Shown one piece after another: positions 6,596 through 15,397 of a stretch of 64,000 nucleotides of DNA (position 1 is the stretch's first letter; each line of letters opens with the position of its first letter). The notes under the pieces are model-generated. The model was not told where the DNA came from. It made no database searches and worked only from the letters and a program-made list of their open reading frames with translations. The stretch is from assembly GCA_963842355.1 (NCBI GenBank), contig CAWJGC010000013.1:124001-188000 (forward strand). Reading direction: 5' to 3'. Source of the DNA: JASHPR01 sp963842355 (GTDB lineage: Bacteria > Actinomycetota > Actinomycetes > Streptosporangiales > Streptosporangiaceae). The translations under genes were made by a program, and so were the position numbers.

Positions 6596-8695
6596 TCAGT
6601 GCAGCAGCTTGTCCAGCCGGATCGGCAGCTCGCGGACGCGGATCCCGGTGGCGTGATGCACTGCGCTGGCGATCGCGGCCGCGGTGCCGACGATGCCGAC
6701 CTCGCCGATCCCCTTGGCCCCGGCGGGCCCGAGCGGCTCGTCCTCCTCGATCCACCGGGCGTCGATGTCCGCCACGTCGGCGTTGCTCGCGATGTGGTAG
6801 CCCGCCAGGTCGTGGTGGGCGTAGTCGCCGAATTCCGGGTCGATCGCGCTCTCCTCGTGCAAGGCCATGGACAGGCCCATGGTCATGCCGCCGATGAACT
6901 GGGACCTGGCCATCGCGGGCAGCACGATGCGCCCGGCGGCGAAGACCCCGAGCAGCCGGGGTACCCGCACCTCCCCGGTGTCGGCGTCGACCCTGACCTC
7001 GGCGAACTGCGCTCCGAACGAGTACCTGGCCCGGTCGGGCAGCGCGTCGATGGCGTCCCCGGTGGCCGACCGCGCGTACAGCCCGCCGGGCGGGATGGCG
7101 CCGTCGCGGGCCCGGATCTGCCCGCGCAGCGCGCGGCAGGCGTCGATCACCGCCCAGCTCCACGAGGCGGTGCCCATCGAGCCGCCGGCGATCATGGCCG
7201 GGGGCAGCGCGCTGTCGCCGATCCGCAGCGTGACCTCGTCGGCGGCCACGCCCAGGGCGTCGGCGGCGATGGCCAGCAGCGCGGTGCGCGCGCCGGTCCC
7301 GATGTCCACCGCGGCGATCGACACCTGGTACCGCCCGGTGCCGTCGATACTGGCCAGCGCCTGCGACGCCATGGCGCGGGCCGGGTAGGTCGAGGCGGCC
7401 ACGCCGGTCCCGGTCAGCCAGCGCCCGTCCCGCCGCGCGCCCGGCGTCGGATCACGGCCCGCCCAGCCGAACCAGGCCGCGCCCTCGCGGAGGCAGGCCA
7501 CCAGGTTCCGGCTGGAGAACGGACGGCCGGTCTCCGGATCGGCGGCGGGCTCGTTGCGGATCCGCAGTTCGACCGGGTCGACGCCGCAGGCGATCGCGAG
7601 CTCGTCCATGGCCGACTCGAGCGCGAACATGCCCGGGCACTCGCCCGGGGCGCGCATCCAGGCCGGCGTGGGTACGTCGAGCCGGGCGATCCGGTGCGTG
7701 GTGCTGCGATTCGGCGCCGCGTACATGTGCCGGGTGGCCACCGCGGTCTGCTCGGCGAACTCCTTCAGCGTCGAGGTCTGTCCGATGACGTCGTGCGCGA
7801 TGGCGGTGAGCCGGCCGTCCGCCTCCGCGCCGAGCCGGACCCGCTGGATCGACGGGGCCCGGTGCCCGACCACCGCGAACATGTGCTGCCGGGTTAGCGC
7901 GCACTTGACCGGCCGTCCCACCACCCGGGCGGCCATCGCCGCCACGACCACGTTCGGCCGCGGCGTGCCCTTCGCGCCGAACCCGCCGCCCACGTGCTCG
8001 GCGATCACCCGGACCTGGTCCGGGTGCAGGCCGAACACGCCGGCGATGATCGTCGCGGCCCGGGACGGTCCCTGGGTGGCGTCGAACACCGTCAGCCGGT
8101 CACCGTCCCAGGCGGCGATGGTCGCGTGCGGCTCCATCGGGTTGTTGTGCTGGCCCGGCGTCCGGTAGGTCTGGTCGACGCGCACCGGGGCGGCGGCGAG
8201 CGCTCCGTCGAAGTCGCCGAGCGCGGTGTCGGTCGGATAATGCGGGTTCACGTAGTCCGGCTGGTACAGCCCGGGATGGTCGGGCGTCAGCGTGACGTCG
8301 TGGCTGTCCTCCGCGTACTCGATCCGCACCAGGTCGGCGGCGGCCCTCGCGGTCTCCAGGGTCGTGGCCACCACGGCGGCCACGAACTGCCCTCGGTAGG
8401 CGACGGCACGGGACTGGAACAGGGCCAGCTCCGGGTCATCGGCGCTCAGCCTGGGCGCGTTGTCCGGGGTGATGGCCGCGAGCACCCCCGGCAGCGCCAG
8501 CGCGGCGCTGGTGTCCACGGACCGGATCTCTCCCCGGGCGATGGTGGACTGCACCGGCCAGGCGTAGGCGGCGCCTGCGATCGGGTGCTCGAACGCGTAG
8601 CGCGCCCGGCCGGTCACCTTGTCCGGTCCGTCCACGCGGCGGGCCGGAACCTGCGCCCGCGGGCCGGCGGCGCTCTTGCTCTGTTCCCCGTTCAC
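6596..8695 (-). CDS. Molybdopterin-binding subunit of a xanthine dehydrogenase/aldehyde oxidase-family enzyme (PaoC/YagR-like)
   Basis: 699 aa catalytic large subunit. It begins VPARRVDGPDKVTGRARYAFEH, the small hammerhead domain. The molybdopterin-binding region includes HVGGGFGAKGTPRPNVVVAAMAA and PNRSTTHRIARLDVPTPAWMRAPGE, and ends with PLGPAGAKGIGEVGIVGTAAAIASAVHHA, in which the Glu of KGIGE is the catalytic base of this family. Length and subunit order match periplasmic-type aldehyde oxidoreductase PaoABC rather than eukaryotic xanthine oxidase. The GTG start overlaps the preceding FAD subunit stop (GTGA). The substrate is probably an aromatic or aliphatic aldehyde (family inference). 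Confidence 0.92.
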   Translation of the reverse strand: MNGEQSKSAAGPRAQVPARRVDGPDKVTGRARYAFEHPIAGAAYAWPVQSTIARGEIRSVDTSAALALPGVLAAITPDNAPRLSADDPELALFQSRAVAYRGQFVAAVVATTLETARAAADLVRIEYAEDSHDVTLTPDHPGLYQPDYVNPHYPTDTALGDFDGALAAAPVRVDQTYRTPGQHNNPMEPHATIAAWDGDRLTVFDATQGPSRAATIIAGVFGLHPDQVRVIAEHVGGGFGAKGTPRPNVVVAAMAARVVGRPVKCALTRQHMFAVVGHRAPSIQRVRLGAEADGRLTAIAHDVIGQTSTLKEFAEQTAVATRHMYAAPNRSTTHRIARLDVPTPAWMRAPGECPGMFALESAMDELAIACGVDPVELRIRNEPAADPETGRPFSSRNLVACLREGAAWFGWAGRDPTPGARRDGRWLTGTGVAASTYPARAMASQALASIDGTGRYQVSIAAVDIGTGARTALLAIAADALGVAADEVTLRIGDSALPPAMIAGGSMGTASWSWAVIDACRALRGQIRARDGAIPPGGLYARSATGDAIDALPDRARYSFGAQFAEVRVDADTGEVRVPRLLGVFAAGRIVLPAMARSQFIGGMTMGLSMALHEESAIDPEFGDYAHHDLAGYHIASNADVADIDARWIEEDEPLGPAGAKGIGEVGIVGTAAAIASAVHHATGIRVRELPIRLDKLLH

Positions 8696-10254
8696 CGGGT
8701 CTCCCCGGCAAGCTGCGACAGGACCGCGACGACGATGTTGCGGACCAGCGGCACCTTGAAGCCGTTGTCGCGCAGCGGTGCCGCGCCGTCCAGCTCGGCC
8801 TCGGCGGCGCGGCGGAAGCTGTCCTCGGTCGCGGGCTGGCCCAGCAGCGCCTGCTCGGCGCGCCGGGCGCGCCACGGCACGGGCGCGACCGCGCCGAGCG
8901 CCAGCCGCACGCCGCGCACCACGCCCTCGGCGACGTCGAGCGCGGCGGCGACCGACGCGACCCCGAAGGCGAACGAGGCCCGGTCGCGCACCTTCCGGTA
9001 GCCGGAGTTCGCGGCGAAGCCGAGCGCGGGCAGCTCGACGGCGGTGATCAGGTCGGAGCGGCCGAGGGTGGTGTCCCTTTCTGGTTCGGTACCGGGCAGC
9101 CGGTACAGCTCGGCCAGCTCCAGGACCCGGGGCCCGCCGGTGCCCTGGACGTGCACCAGCGCGCCGAGCACGGCGAGCGCCACGGCCATGTCGGACGGGT
9201 GCGTGGCGATGCAATGCTCGGACCCGCCGAGTATGGCCAGGTTCCTGTGGTCGCCGGACCGGGCCGGGCAGCCGGTGCCGGGCCGCCGTTTGTTGCAGGG
9301 CTTGGACACGTCCTGGAAGTACGGGCAGCGGGTGCGCTGCAGCAGGTTGCCGCCGACCGTGGCCATATTCCGCAACTGCCCGGAGGCACCGGCCAGCACC
9401 GCCTCGGCCAGCACCGGGAACCCGGCGCGGACGCGCGGGTCGGCGGCCAGGTCGCTGTTGCGCACCCCGGCGCCGATCCGCAGGCCGCCGGGGCCGGCGC
9501 GCTCGATCCGGTCCATGGGCAGCCGGGTGATGTCGACCAGCAGCCCGGGCGTGGCCACGCCGAGCTTCATCAGGTCCACCAGGTTGGTGCCGCCGCCGAG
9601 GAAGACGGCACCGTCGGTCGCGGCCACGGTCGCCACCGCGCCGGCCGCGTCGGCGGGCTGCTGATACCCGAACGGCTGCACTACCCGCTCACCTCCTCGC
9701 CGCTGGCCGGCCGGGGAGGCTGGCCGGCCGCCGGCGGCGACGTCCAGGATCGCGGCGACGATGTTGACGTAAGCGCCGCATCGGCACAGGTTGCCGCTCA
9801 TGCGCTCGCGTACCTCGGCCGCGTCCAGCGCGACCGTGCCGCCGCGTCGCGGCGAGACCGCGCTGGGCCAGCCCGCCGCTGCCTCGCCGAGCATGCCCGC
9901 CGCCGAGCAGATCTGGCCCGGGGTGCAGTAGCCGCACTGCAGGGCGTCCCGGTCGACGAAGGCCTGCTGCAGCGGGTGCAGGGTGCCGCGGCCTGCGAGG
10001 CCCTCGACGGTCGTGATCTCGGCATCCTGCATCGCGACCGCGAACAGCAGGCAGCTGTTGGCGCGGCGTCCGTTGACCAGAACCGTGCAGGCCCCGCACT
10101 GGCCATGGTCGCAGCCCTTCTTCGACCCGGTCAGGCCCATGGTTTCGCGGAGCGCGTCGAGAAGGGTGGTTCGGTTGTCCAGGGCCAGCCTCCGGGTCTC
10201 CCCGTTGACGCGCAGGCTGACGACGCCGGTGACGGCCGGTTCGGATGTGCTCAC
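8692..10254 (-). CDS. Fused [2Fe-2S] and FAD subunits of the molybdo-oxidoreductase (PaoA+PaoB/YagT+YagS-like)
   Basis: One 520 aa frame carries both electron-transfer modules. From GTG 10254: the plant-type ferredoxin motif CDHGQCGACTVLVNG, then CGYCTPGQICSA and GNLCRCGAYVNI. After a linker (about residue 191) comes a CO-dehydrogenase-type FAD domain with FLGGGTNLVDLMK, TVGGNLLQRTRCPYFQDVSK and CNKRRPGTGC, the extra [4Fe-4S] cysteine cluster known in PaoB. In most relatives these are separate genes. A strong GAGGAGG site ten bases before an internal GTG at 9681 (VQPFGYQQ) suggests the FAD subunit is also started independently, and in another frame the Fe-S reading would stop at 9689. So this is either a genuine fusion or a recent one-base indel. 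No Tat signal is visible. Confidence 0.85.
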   Translation of the reverse strand: MSTSEPAVTGVVSLRVNGETRRLALDNRTTLLDALRETMGLTGSKKGCDHGQCGACTVLVNGRRANSCLLFAVAMQDAEITTVEGLAGRGTLHPLQQAFVDRDALQCGYCTPGQICSAAGMLGEAAAGWPSAVSPRRGGTVALDAAEVRERMSGNLCRCGAYVNIVAAILDVAAGGRPASPAGQRRGGERVVQPFGYQQPADAAGAVATVAATDGAVFLGGGTNLVDLMKLGVATPGLLVDITRLPMDRIERAGPGGLRIGAGVRNSDLAADPRVRAGFPVLAEAVLAGASGQLRNMATVGGNLLQRTRCPYFQDVSKPCNKRRPGTGCPARSGDHRNLAILGGSEHCIATHPSDMAVALAVLGALVHVQGTGGPRVLELAELYRLPGTEPERDTTLGRSDLITAVELPALGFAANSGYRKVRDRASFAFGVASVAAALDVAEGVVRGVRLALGAVAPVPWRARRAEQALLGQPATEDSFRRAAEAELDGAAPLRDNGFKVPLVRNIVVAVLSQLAGETR

Positions 10255-10279
10255 GAGCCCGATACTGCCACGGGTCAAA

Positions 10280-10308
10280 ACTAGTAAACTAAGCAGGATT
10301 TTACTGGT
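10280..10308. promoter_or_regulatory. Inverted repeat operator between oxidoreductase and XRE genes
   Basis: ACTAGTAAA (10280-10288) and TTTACTGGT (10300-10308) form 8 of 9 complementary positions across an 11-base spacer, in the AT-richest part of the divergent intergenic region. It is a probable autoregulatory site of the XRE protein. Confidence 0.55.
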
Positions 10309-10339
10309 AACAGCGATGCCAGGATGGGCGGTGCCGGGA

Positions 10340-11245
10340 ATGACCACGTCACCTGCGCCGGTATCGGCGAGGCCGGTGCCGGATCCGCGTGCGCCGGTAA
10401 ATCCAGCGCGGCCCGCGCCGGGCCCGGCCCGCTCCGAGCTCGCCGACCTGCTGCGTTCTCGCCGGGAGCGGCTCACGCCCGCGGACGTCGGCCTGCCCGC
10501 CGGGACCAGGCGGCGCACCCCGGGGCTGCGGCGCGAAGAGGTGGCCCAGCTCGCCGGGGTGTCCACCACCTACTACACGTTCCTGGAGCAGGGCCGCGAT
10601 GTCCGGCCGTCGCGTCAGGTACTGGCCGCGCTGGCGCAGGCGCTGCGGCTGAGCGCCGCCGAGCGGGCGCACCTGTACCAACTCGCCCGGATCGGCCCGC
10701 CGGCCGCGGACGAGGACGCGCAGGCCGACTCGCTGCTCCCGGCGCTCAGCGCGATGGTCGCGCGCCTCGACCCGTACCCGGCTTACGTGAAGGGCAGGCG
10801 GTGGGATGTGCTCGCGGCGAACCGGGCCGCCCGCGGTCTGTTCGCCGACTGGCCGGCCCGGCCGCCGGAGGACCGCAACATTCTCTGGTGGGCGTTCACC
10901 GATCCGGCCGCGCGGAAGGTCTTCGTCGACTGGGAGCACGAGGCGTCGGCCATGCTGGCCCGGTTCCGTGCCGTCGCGGCGCGCAGGCCCGACGATCCCG
11001 ATTTCGCCGAGCTGATCGAGCGGCTGCACCAGGCCAGCCCGGAGGTCCGGAGCTGGTGGCCCCGGCATGATGTGCTGCCGGTGGCCGGCGGGACGAAACG
11101 GCTGCATCATCCGGCCATCGGCAACGTGACCTTCGAGCACGTGGTGCTCCAGGTCGCCGACCATCCGGAGCAGATCCTGGTCTCGTTCACCTCGGCCGAT
11201 GTCGGCGAGGACGTGCTGGCCAGGCTCGCCGACGGGATGGCCTGA
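10340..11245 (+). CDS. XRE-family regulator with MmyB-like ligand domain
   Basis: 301 aa from ATG 10340 (an ATG at 10316 adds eight residues). The HTH_31-type DNA-binding domain ELADLLRSRRERLTPADVGL then RRTPGLRREEVAQLAGVSTTYYTFLEQGR and PSRQVLAALAQALRLSAAERAHLYQLA is diagnostic. The C-terminal MmyB-like PAS-type domain reads DPYPAYVKGRRWDVLAANRAARGLFADW and RKVFVDWEHEASAMLARFR; such domains bind fatty-acid-like or other small ligands. It is divergent from the molybdo-oxidoreductase operon and likely controls it through the dyad at 10280-10308. The start choice is uncertain because there is no clear ribosome site. Confidence 0.88.
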   Translation: MTTSPAPVSARPVPDPRAPVNPARPAPGPARSELADLLRSRRERLTPADVGLPAGTRRRTPGLRREEVAQLAGVSTTYYTFLEQGRDVRPSRQVLAALAQALRLSAAERAHLYQLARIGPPAADEDAQADSLLPALSAMVARLDPYPAYVKGRRWDVLAANRAARGLFADWPARPPEDRNILWWAFTDPAARKVFVDWEHEASAMLARFRAVAARRPDDPDFAELIERLHQASPEVRSWWPRHDVLPVAGGTKRLHHPAIGNVTFEHVVLQVADHPEQILVSFTSADVGEDVLARLADGMA

Positions 11246-11298
11246 CCGGCGGCCGGCGGCCGGCGGCCAGCGGCTTGGCCGCGGCGGGCCGCGGCGGG

Positions 11299-12987
11299 TC
11301 AGGGAATCCGGACCGTGACGTCAGCGCCCGGGCCGGTGCCGGAGTAGATGCTCACCGGCACGACCTGGAACACGTACGTGCTGCCGGCGGTCAGCCCGGT
11401 GATCGTGACCTGGGGTGCGATGACGCTGCGTACGTGGACGAAGCCTCCCGGCCCGGTGGCGAGATAGATCCGGTAACGCAGGCCGAGCCCGGCCGACGGC
11501 CAGGTCAGCCGGGCCCTGCCGGCGCTCGCCTGCGCCGTGACCCGGGACACGCCGGGCACCGGCGGGCAGCCGCCCGGGAAGGACCAGGCGTTGTACCACT
11601 GGGCCGGATCCCGCTGGGCGATCTGCGGGTAGCCGGGCGCGCTCGCCCGGACGAGGTTCTCGACCGTCGGCGCCGGGTCGGTGAAGGCGGACCGGGACAC
11701 GGCGATGAACCGCGGCTGGGTCATGGCGTTGGTGAAGTGCGACATCGAGAGGCAGGCGCCGGTGACCGCCTCGGAGTTGACGTTGTAGCTGATCACCAGC
11801 GTCTGGCTGGTGGAGAGGGCGGGCTCGGCGCGGGCCTCGTACATCACCCGGTAGTCGTCGGCCACGTCGAGGCCGATGCCGGGGGCCCGGTACAGCAGGA
11901 TTCCCTGGCTGGTGTCGAAGGGTCCCCAGGGCGCGGGGGCCGGGTAGGCGTAGATGTCGGGGTCTCCCGCGCCAGGGGCCTGGATCATCCAGTACCGCCC
12001 GGCGATCCGGACCACGCTGAACCCCGCCGGCACGTTGAGGTCACCGCTGACCGGTTCGATGGGCGCGGCCTGGCCCTGGCTGCCGACCCACTGCCCGGCG
12101 TCGTAGAACTGCCACGCGGCGAAGTCGCCGAGCCGGGCGGCGCTGACCCGGGCCAGGTACAGCAGGCGGACCGCGCTCGACGGCGACGGGCTCTGCCAGC
12201 CGTAGACGTAGACGGTGCCGCCGACCGGCAGCAGCGCAGAACCCCAGATGATGGGCGTGCCACCGCCGGACGGCGTGAACACCGGCACCGGCGTCAGCTT
12301 CGGCCTGGCCACGGCCCCGTAGGCCGGGCCGCGCCCGGCCGCGCTGAGCTGGCTGGCCGAAAAACTGGCGATCGTGGTCCCCACCGGAACGTACGGGATC
12401 GGCCCCAGCAGGTACCCGTTGTAGAACTTCACCACGGAGCCGCCGGCCCTGATCCCGTCCGCATCCCAGTAACGCAGTTCGCCAGCCTGGCTGGCCGGGG
12501 GGGCCACGATCGACTGGGCTTGCCCCGGGTCGGCCGCGCTCATGCAGGCGCCGCCGCCGGTGAGCGTCACCAGCTTCGTGCTGCGGCCCGCCGTGGTCTG
12601 CATCACCACCGAGTTGTGCAGGAACCCGCCCAGATGTGAGAAGCCGATGGCGGGCCCGGCCGGGCCCAGGTAGGTGTCGGAGAAGAACCACGCGATCTGC
12701 GACGGGTTCAGCCTGATCGCCGATACCCCGTCGCCGCCGGCCCAGTCGCCGCAGGTGGAGTGGTCGGAGTAGTCGAGCCACTGCTCGTCCAGGGCCGCCG
12801 GCGACGGTCCGCTGGGGACGCCCAGGCCAGAGCCCCTGGACAGGCCGGCGTTCGACCCCGGGCCCGGGCCGGGCGTCGCGGGCGAAGGCCCGCGCAGGAC
12901 GTACAGGATTCCGAACGTGATACCAAAGCCCGCGAGGATGGCGCAGATCGCAAGGGCCACGTTGACTTTTCGAGCCCGTGACTCCAT
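11299..12987 (-). CDS. Membrane-anchored extracellular protein: DUF4185-like domain plus fibronectin type III
   Basis: 562 aa. A short basic N terminus and one hydrophobic segment (VALAICAILAGFGITFGILYVL, residues about 9-30) anchor it, followed by a Pro/Gly-rich spacer. The main domain resembles DUF4185-type propeller proteins: SAIRLNPSQIAWFFSDTYLG, FLHNSVVMQTT, IIWGSALLPVGGTVYVYGW and PWGPFDTSQGILLYRAP. Residues about 475-560 form an FnIII module (VPGVSRVTAQASAGRARLTW, ITGLTAGSTYVFQVVPVS). It is probably a surface carbohydrate-associated protein; no catalytic residue can be assigned. The ATG start lies next to an AT-rich promoter region (13045-13130). Confidence 0.8.
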   Translation of the reverse strand: MESRARKVNVALAICAILAGFGITFGILYVLRGPSPATPGPGPGSNAGLSRGSGLGVPSGPSPAALDEQWLDYSDHSTCGDWAGGDGVSAIRLNPSQIAWFFSDTYLGPAGPAIGFSHLGGFLHNSVVMQTTAGRSTKLVTLTGGGACMSAADPGQAQSIVAPPASQAGELRYWDADGIRAGGSVVKFYNGYLLGPIPYVPVGTTIASFSASQLSAAGRGPAYGAVARPKLTPVPVFTPSGGGTPIIWGSALLPVGGTVYVYGWQSPSPSSAVRLLYLARVSAARLGDFAAWQFYDAGQWVGSQGQAAPIEPVSGDLNVPAGFSVVRIAGRYWMIQAPGAGDPDIYAYPAPAPWGPFDTSQGILLYRAPGIGLDVADDYRVMYEARAEPALSTSQTLVISYNVNSEAVTGACLSMSHFTNAMTQPRFIAVSRSAFTDPAPTVENLVRASAPGYPQIAQRDPAQWYNAWSFPGGCPPVPGVSRVTAQASAGRARLTWPSAGLGLRYRIYLATGPGGFVHVRSVIAPQVTITGLTAGSTYVFQVVPVSIYSGTGPGADVTVRIP

Positions 12988-13162
12988 CCGGGGGGAAGCT
13001 CCCTTGCCCGCCGCCTGCCGACGGCCCGAGGCCTGCCGGATTAGCAGACGGACGATATCAGGCTTATGCGGTATACAACGTCTAGGTTAACCTCATCTCG
13101 TTCTCGCGTTTTGTTGGTTTTCGGGCTTGACATCCGGTCTTCTCGGCCGCCGCGGGGCGGGG

Positions 13163-14281
13163 TCAGACGACGCCCAGGCCGAGGAGGAGGCCGTGGTCCG
13201 CCACCGCGGGTGAACTGGTGATGAAGATCGGGATCCCGTCCGCGGGCGCCGTGATCGTCTGCAGGACGCGGGCGCCGTCCAGGCTGCTGACCGTGCCGAG
13301 GGACTGTCCCGCGGTGACCGCCTCGCCGGTCCGGACGGCAGGCTCCCACCAGCCCGCTTCCTCGCAGGTCATCCACAGGAAGCGGGTGAGATACGTCGGC
13401 GGGCCGCCGTCGGCCGTGCCCGCGGCCGGGTCATCGGCGATGCCGAGCAGGGCGAGCACCCGGTCGAGCCCGCGCACGTGCCGGTCGACGGCCTCCGGCT
13501 GCACCAGGCCGCACTCCCCGGACTCGGCGATGATCGCCGGGATGCCGAGTTCGGCGGCCGCCGAGCTTGTCGTGCCGCCGACGGCGCGGTCCGGACCCGG
13601 CTCCTGGCGGATCACGTAGCCGAGTCCGTAGGCGGTGGCCATCTCGCGGGCCCTGGCCTCGGCAGCCCCGGCGTCATAGAGCGCGAACGGCTGCAGCGCC
13701 TCCACCATGTCGCCGGCGTGCGCGTCGATCAGCGCGTCGGAACCGGTGATGAGCTGGGTGAACGTCGCATGAGCCAGCCGGTCGGCGAGGGTGCCCGCCG
13801 GGTCGCCGGGGAAGCAGCGGTTGAGGTTCTTGCCGTCGTCGGGAATCACGAACGGGCTGCGGGCGCGGAAGGCAGGCAGGTTGAGCACGGGCACGGCGCG
13901 AACGCGGCCGCGCAGGTCCCGCGCCTCCAGGCTGCGGGTCCACCGGCGCACGGCGGCCATCGGCGCGTACTCACAGCCGTGCACCCCGGCCAGGACCGTG
14001 AGCAGCGGGCCGTCCGCGTTCCCGGTGATCTCCACCACCGGGACGTCGAGGCCTGCGAGGTCGAGCGTGCGGCGCCTGATTGTCGTGGAGCTTGCTCCAC
14101 GGCGGGGGGTTGAAGGGGGGTCGTCCCCCCTAGGGCTAACACTTGCCGTGGAGCTTGCTCCACGGCGGGGGGTTGAAGGGGGGTCGTCCCCCCTAGGGCT
14201 AACACTTGCCGTGGAGCTTGCTCCACGGCGGGGGGTTGAAGGGGGGTCGTCCCCCCTGGGACTAACGCTGTTCGAAGGCAT
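13163..14281 (-). CDS. Aspartoacylase/succinylglutamate desuccinylase-family zinc hydrolase with repeat-derived N terminus
   Basis: 372 aa. Residues 1-66 are three copies of a 21-residue repeat (SPRGDDPPSTPRRGASSTA) encoded by a 63-bp DNA repeat. The enzyme proper starts about residue 69 (RRRTLDLAGLDVPVVEITG). Zinc and catalytic residues fit the AspA family: LAGVHGCEYAP (His and Glu), LIDAHAGDM (second His) and AESGECG (general-base Glu). The C-terminal beta domain ends ADGIPIFITSSPAVADHGLL. It removes an acyl or peptide group from an amide substrate; the exact substrate is unknown. A GAGGGGG site precedes the ATG, so the repeat is probably translated. Confidence 0.85.
   Translation of the reverse strand: MPSNSVSPRGDDPPSTPRRGASSTASVSPRGDDPPSTPRRGASSTASVSPRGDDPPSTPRRGASSTTIRRRTLDLAGLDVPVVEITGNADGPLLTVLAGVHGCEYAPMAAVRRWTRSLEARDLRGRVRAVPVLNLPAFRARSPFVIPDDGKNLNRCFPGDPAGTLADRLAHATFTQLITGSDALIDAHAGDMVEALQPFALYDAGAAEARAREMATAYGLGYVIRQEPGPDRAVGGTTSSAAAELGIPAIIAESGECGLVQPEAVDRHVRGLDRVLALLGIADDPAAGTADGGPPTYLTRFLWMTCEEAGWWEPAVRTGEAVTAGQSLGTVSSLDGARVLQTITAPADGIPIFITSSPAVADHGLLLGLGVV
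14085..14271. repeat. 63-bp tandem repeat, three copies, two hairpins per unit, coding in frame
   Basis: Units begin at 14085, 14148 and 14211. Each contains the palindrome GTGGAGC-TT-GCTCCAC and the palindrome GGGGGG-TCGT-CCCCCC. The 63-bp length keeps the frame of the overlapping hydrolase gene. A related GGGGGGTCGTCCCCCC element recurs at 39371-39440, also inside a coding frame. Confidence 0.9.
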
Positions 14282-14455
14282 GGATCATGTCCCCCTCTGC
14301 TACGGCCGATCGGGATGTGCGGGCGGGCGCGTACGGCGCGACGTTACAAGATTCCCCCGACATCGGTCCAGATGGGGCTGGATAGGTTTAGCTGGGACAA
14401 CGGTCGCCGCCGGCGACGGCCGGCCGCGTGATCAGGAGGACCAGCCATAACGCCA

Positions 14456-15397
14456 ATGATGATCGCCAGTGAGGGCGGTGAGGTCGGCCTGGCCGCGGGG
14501 CTCGGCCTGCTCCGCGGCGGGGCCAGCGCGCTGGACGCGGTCGAGGCTGCGGTCCGCGTCGTGGAGTCCAACGAAGCCGACCACCATGTCGGTGTGGGCG
14601 GGCTGCCGAACCTGCTCGGCGAGGTGGAACTCGACGCCTCGATCATGGACGGGGCGACCCGGCGGGCGGGCGCGGTGGCCGTGGTCACCGGGTTCCCGCA
14701 CCCGATCTCGATCGCCCGTGCCGTCTGCGAGCGGCTGCCGCAGCACCTGCTGCTGGTGGGGGTGGGGGCAGAGCGTTTCGCCGACGAGATGGGCATCGAA
14801 CGCGGGCCGACGCTGACCGACGAGGCGCTGCAGATCTGGCGTGACGGCCTCAGCGCCTCGGGGATCGACGCGGCCGAGGCGAAGTACGGTCCCGGGGAGA
14901 CCGCCTACCGCCGCCGGGCCCTGGAGCATATCGAGCGGATCGCGTCGACGTCGCCTCAGGCCGGCCCCGGTGGCACGGTCAACGTGCTGGCCCTGGACGC
15001 CGCAGGCCATCTCGCGGCCGGGGTGAGCACCAGCGGGTACCCCTGGAAATACCCCGGCCGGGTCAGCGACTCGGCGATCATCGGCGCCGGTAACTACTGC
15101 GACGACCGGGTCGGCGCGGCCGCCTGCACCGGCCGCGGCGAACTGGCGATCCGCTGCGGCACCGCCCGGTCGGTGCTGCTGGCGCTCGCGGCGGGCGCCG
15201 GCCCCGAGCAGGCCTGCGCCGCGGCCCTGGCCGAGACGCTGGGCCTGCCCGACGAGTTCCGCACGCCGCTGCAGGCCCTGTGCCTGACCCCGGACGGCCG
15301 CCACGGCGGGGCCGCCACCCGGGCCGGGGCCAGCTACAGCGTGATGACCGCCGGCGACGAGAGCTTCCGCACCGAGGCAAGGAGGCAGGTGTCATGA
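14456..15397 (+). CDS. Ntn-hydrolase: isoaspartyl peptidase/N4-glucosaminyl-asparaginase family
   Basis: 313 aa from ATG 14456. The proenzyme would cleave itself before the Thr of GPGGTVNVLALDAAGH, the new N-terminal nucleophile; other family positions are GYPWKYPGRVSDSAIIGAGNYCD (substrate Arg and Asp region) and CTGRGELAIRCG. It hydrolyses beta-aspartyl or N-glycosyl-asparagine bonds. Start oddity: a strong AGGAGG at 14434-14439 sits about 7 bases before ATA (14447), in frame, which would add MTP and match the usual MTPxxIAS opening; the first ATG is too far for that site. First gene of a coupled three-gene operon with DppA and a cyclotransferase. Confidence 0.9.
   Translation: MMIASEGGEVGLAAGLGLLRGGASALDAVEAAVRVVESNEADHHVGVGGLPNLLGEVELDASIMDGATRRAGAVAVVTGFPHPISIARAVCERLPQHLLLVGVGAERFADEMGIERGPTLTDEALQIWRDGLSASGIDAAEAKYGPGETAYRRRALEHIERIASTSPQAGPGGTVNVLALDAAGHLAAGVSTSGYPWKYPGRVSDSAIIGAGNYCDDRVGAAACTGRGELAIRCGTARSVLLALAAGAGPEQACAAALAETLGLPDEFRTPLQALCLTPDGRHGGAATRAGASYSVMTAGDESFRTEARRQVS

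Noticed and set aside
14085..14271. CRISPR array
   Set aside because: Head-to-tail repeats without variable spacers, only three copies, coding in frame and no cas genes.
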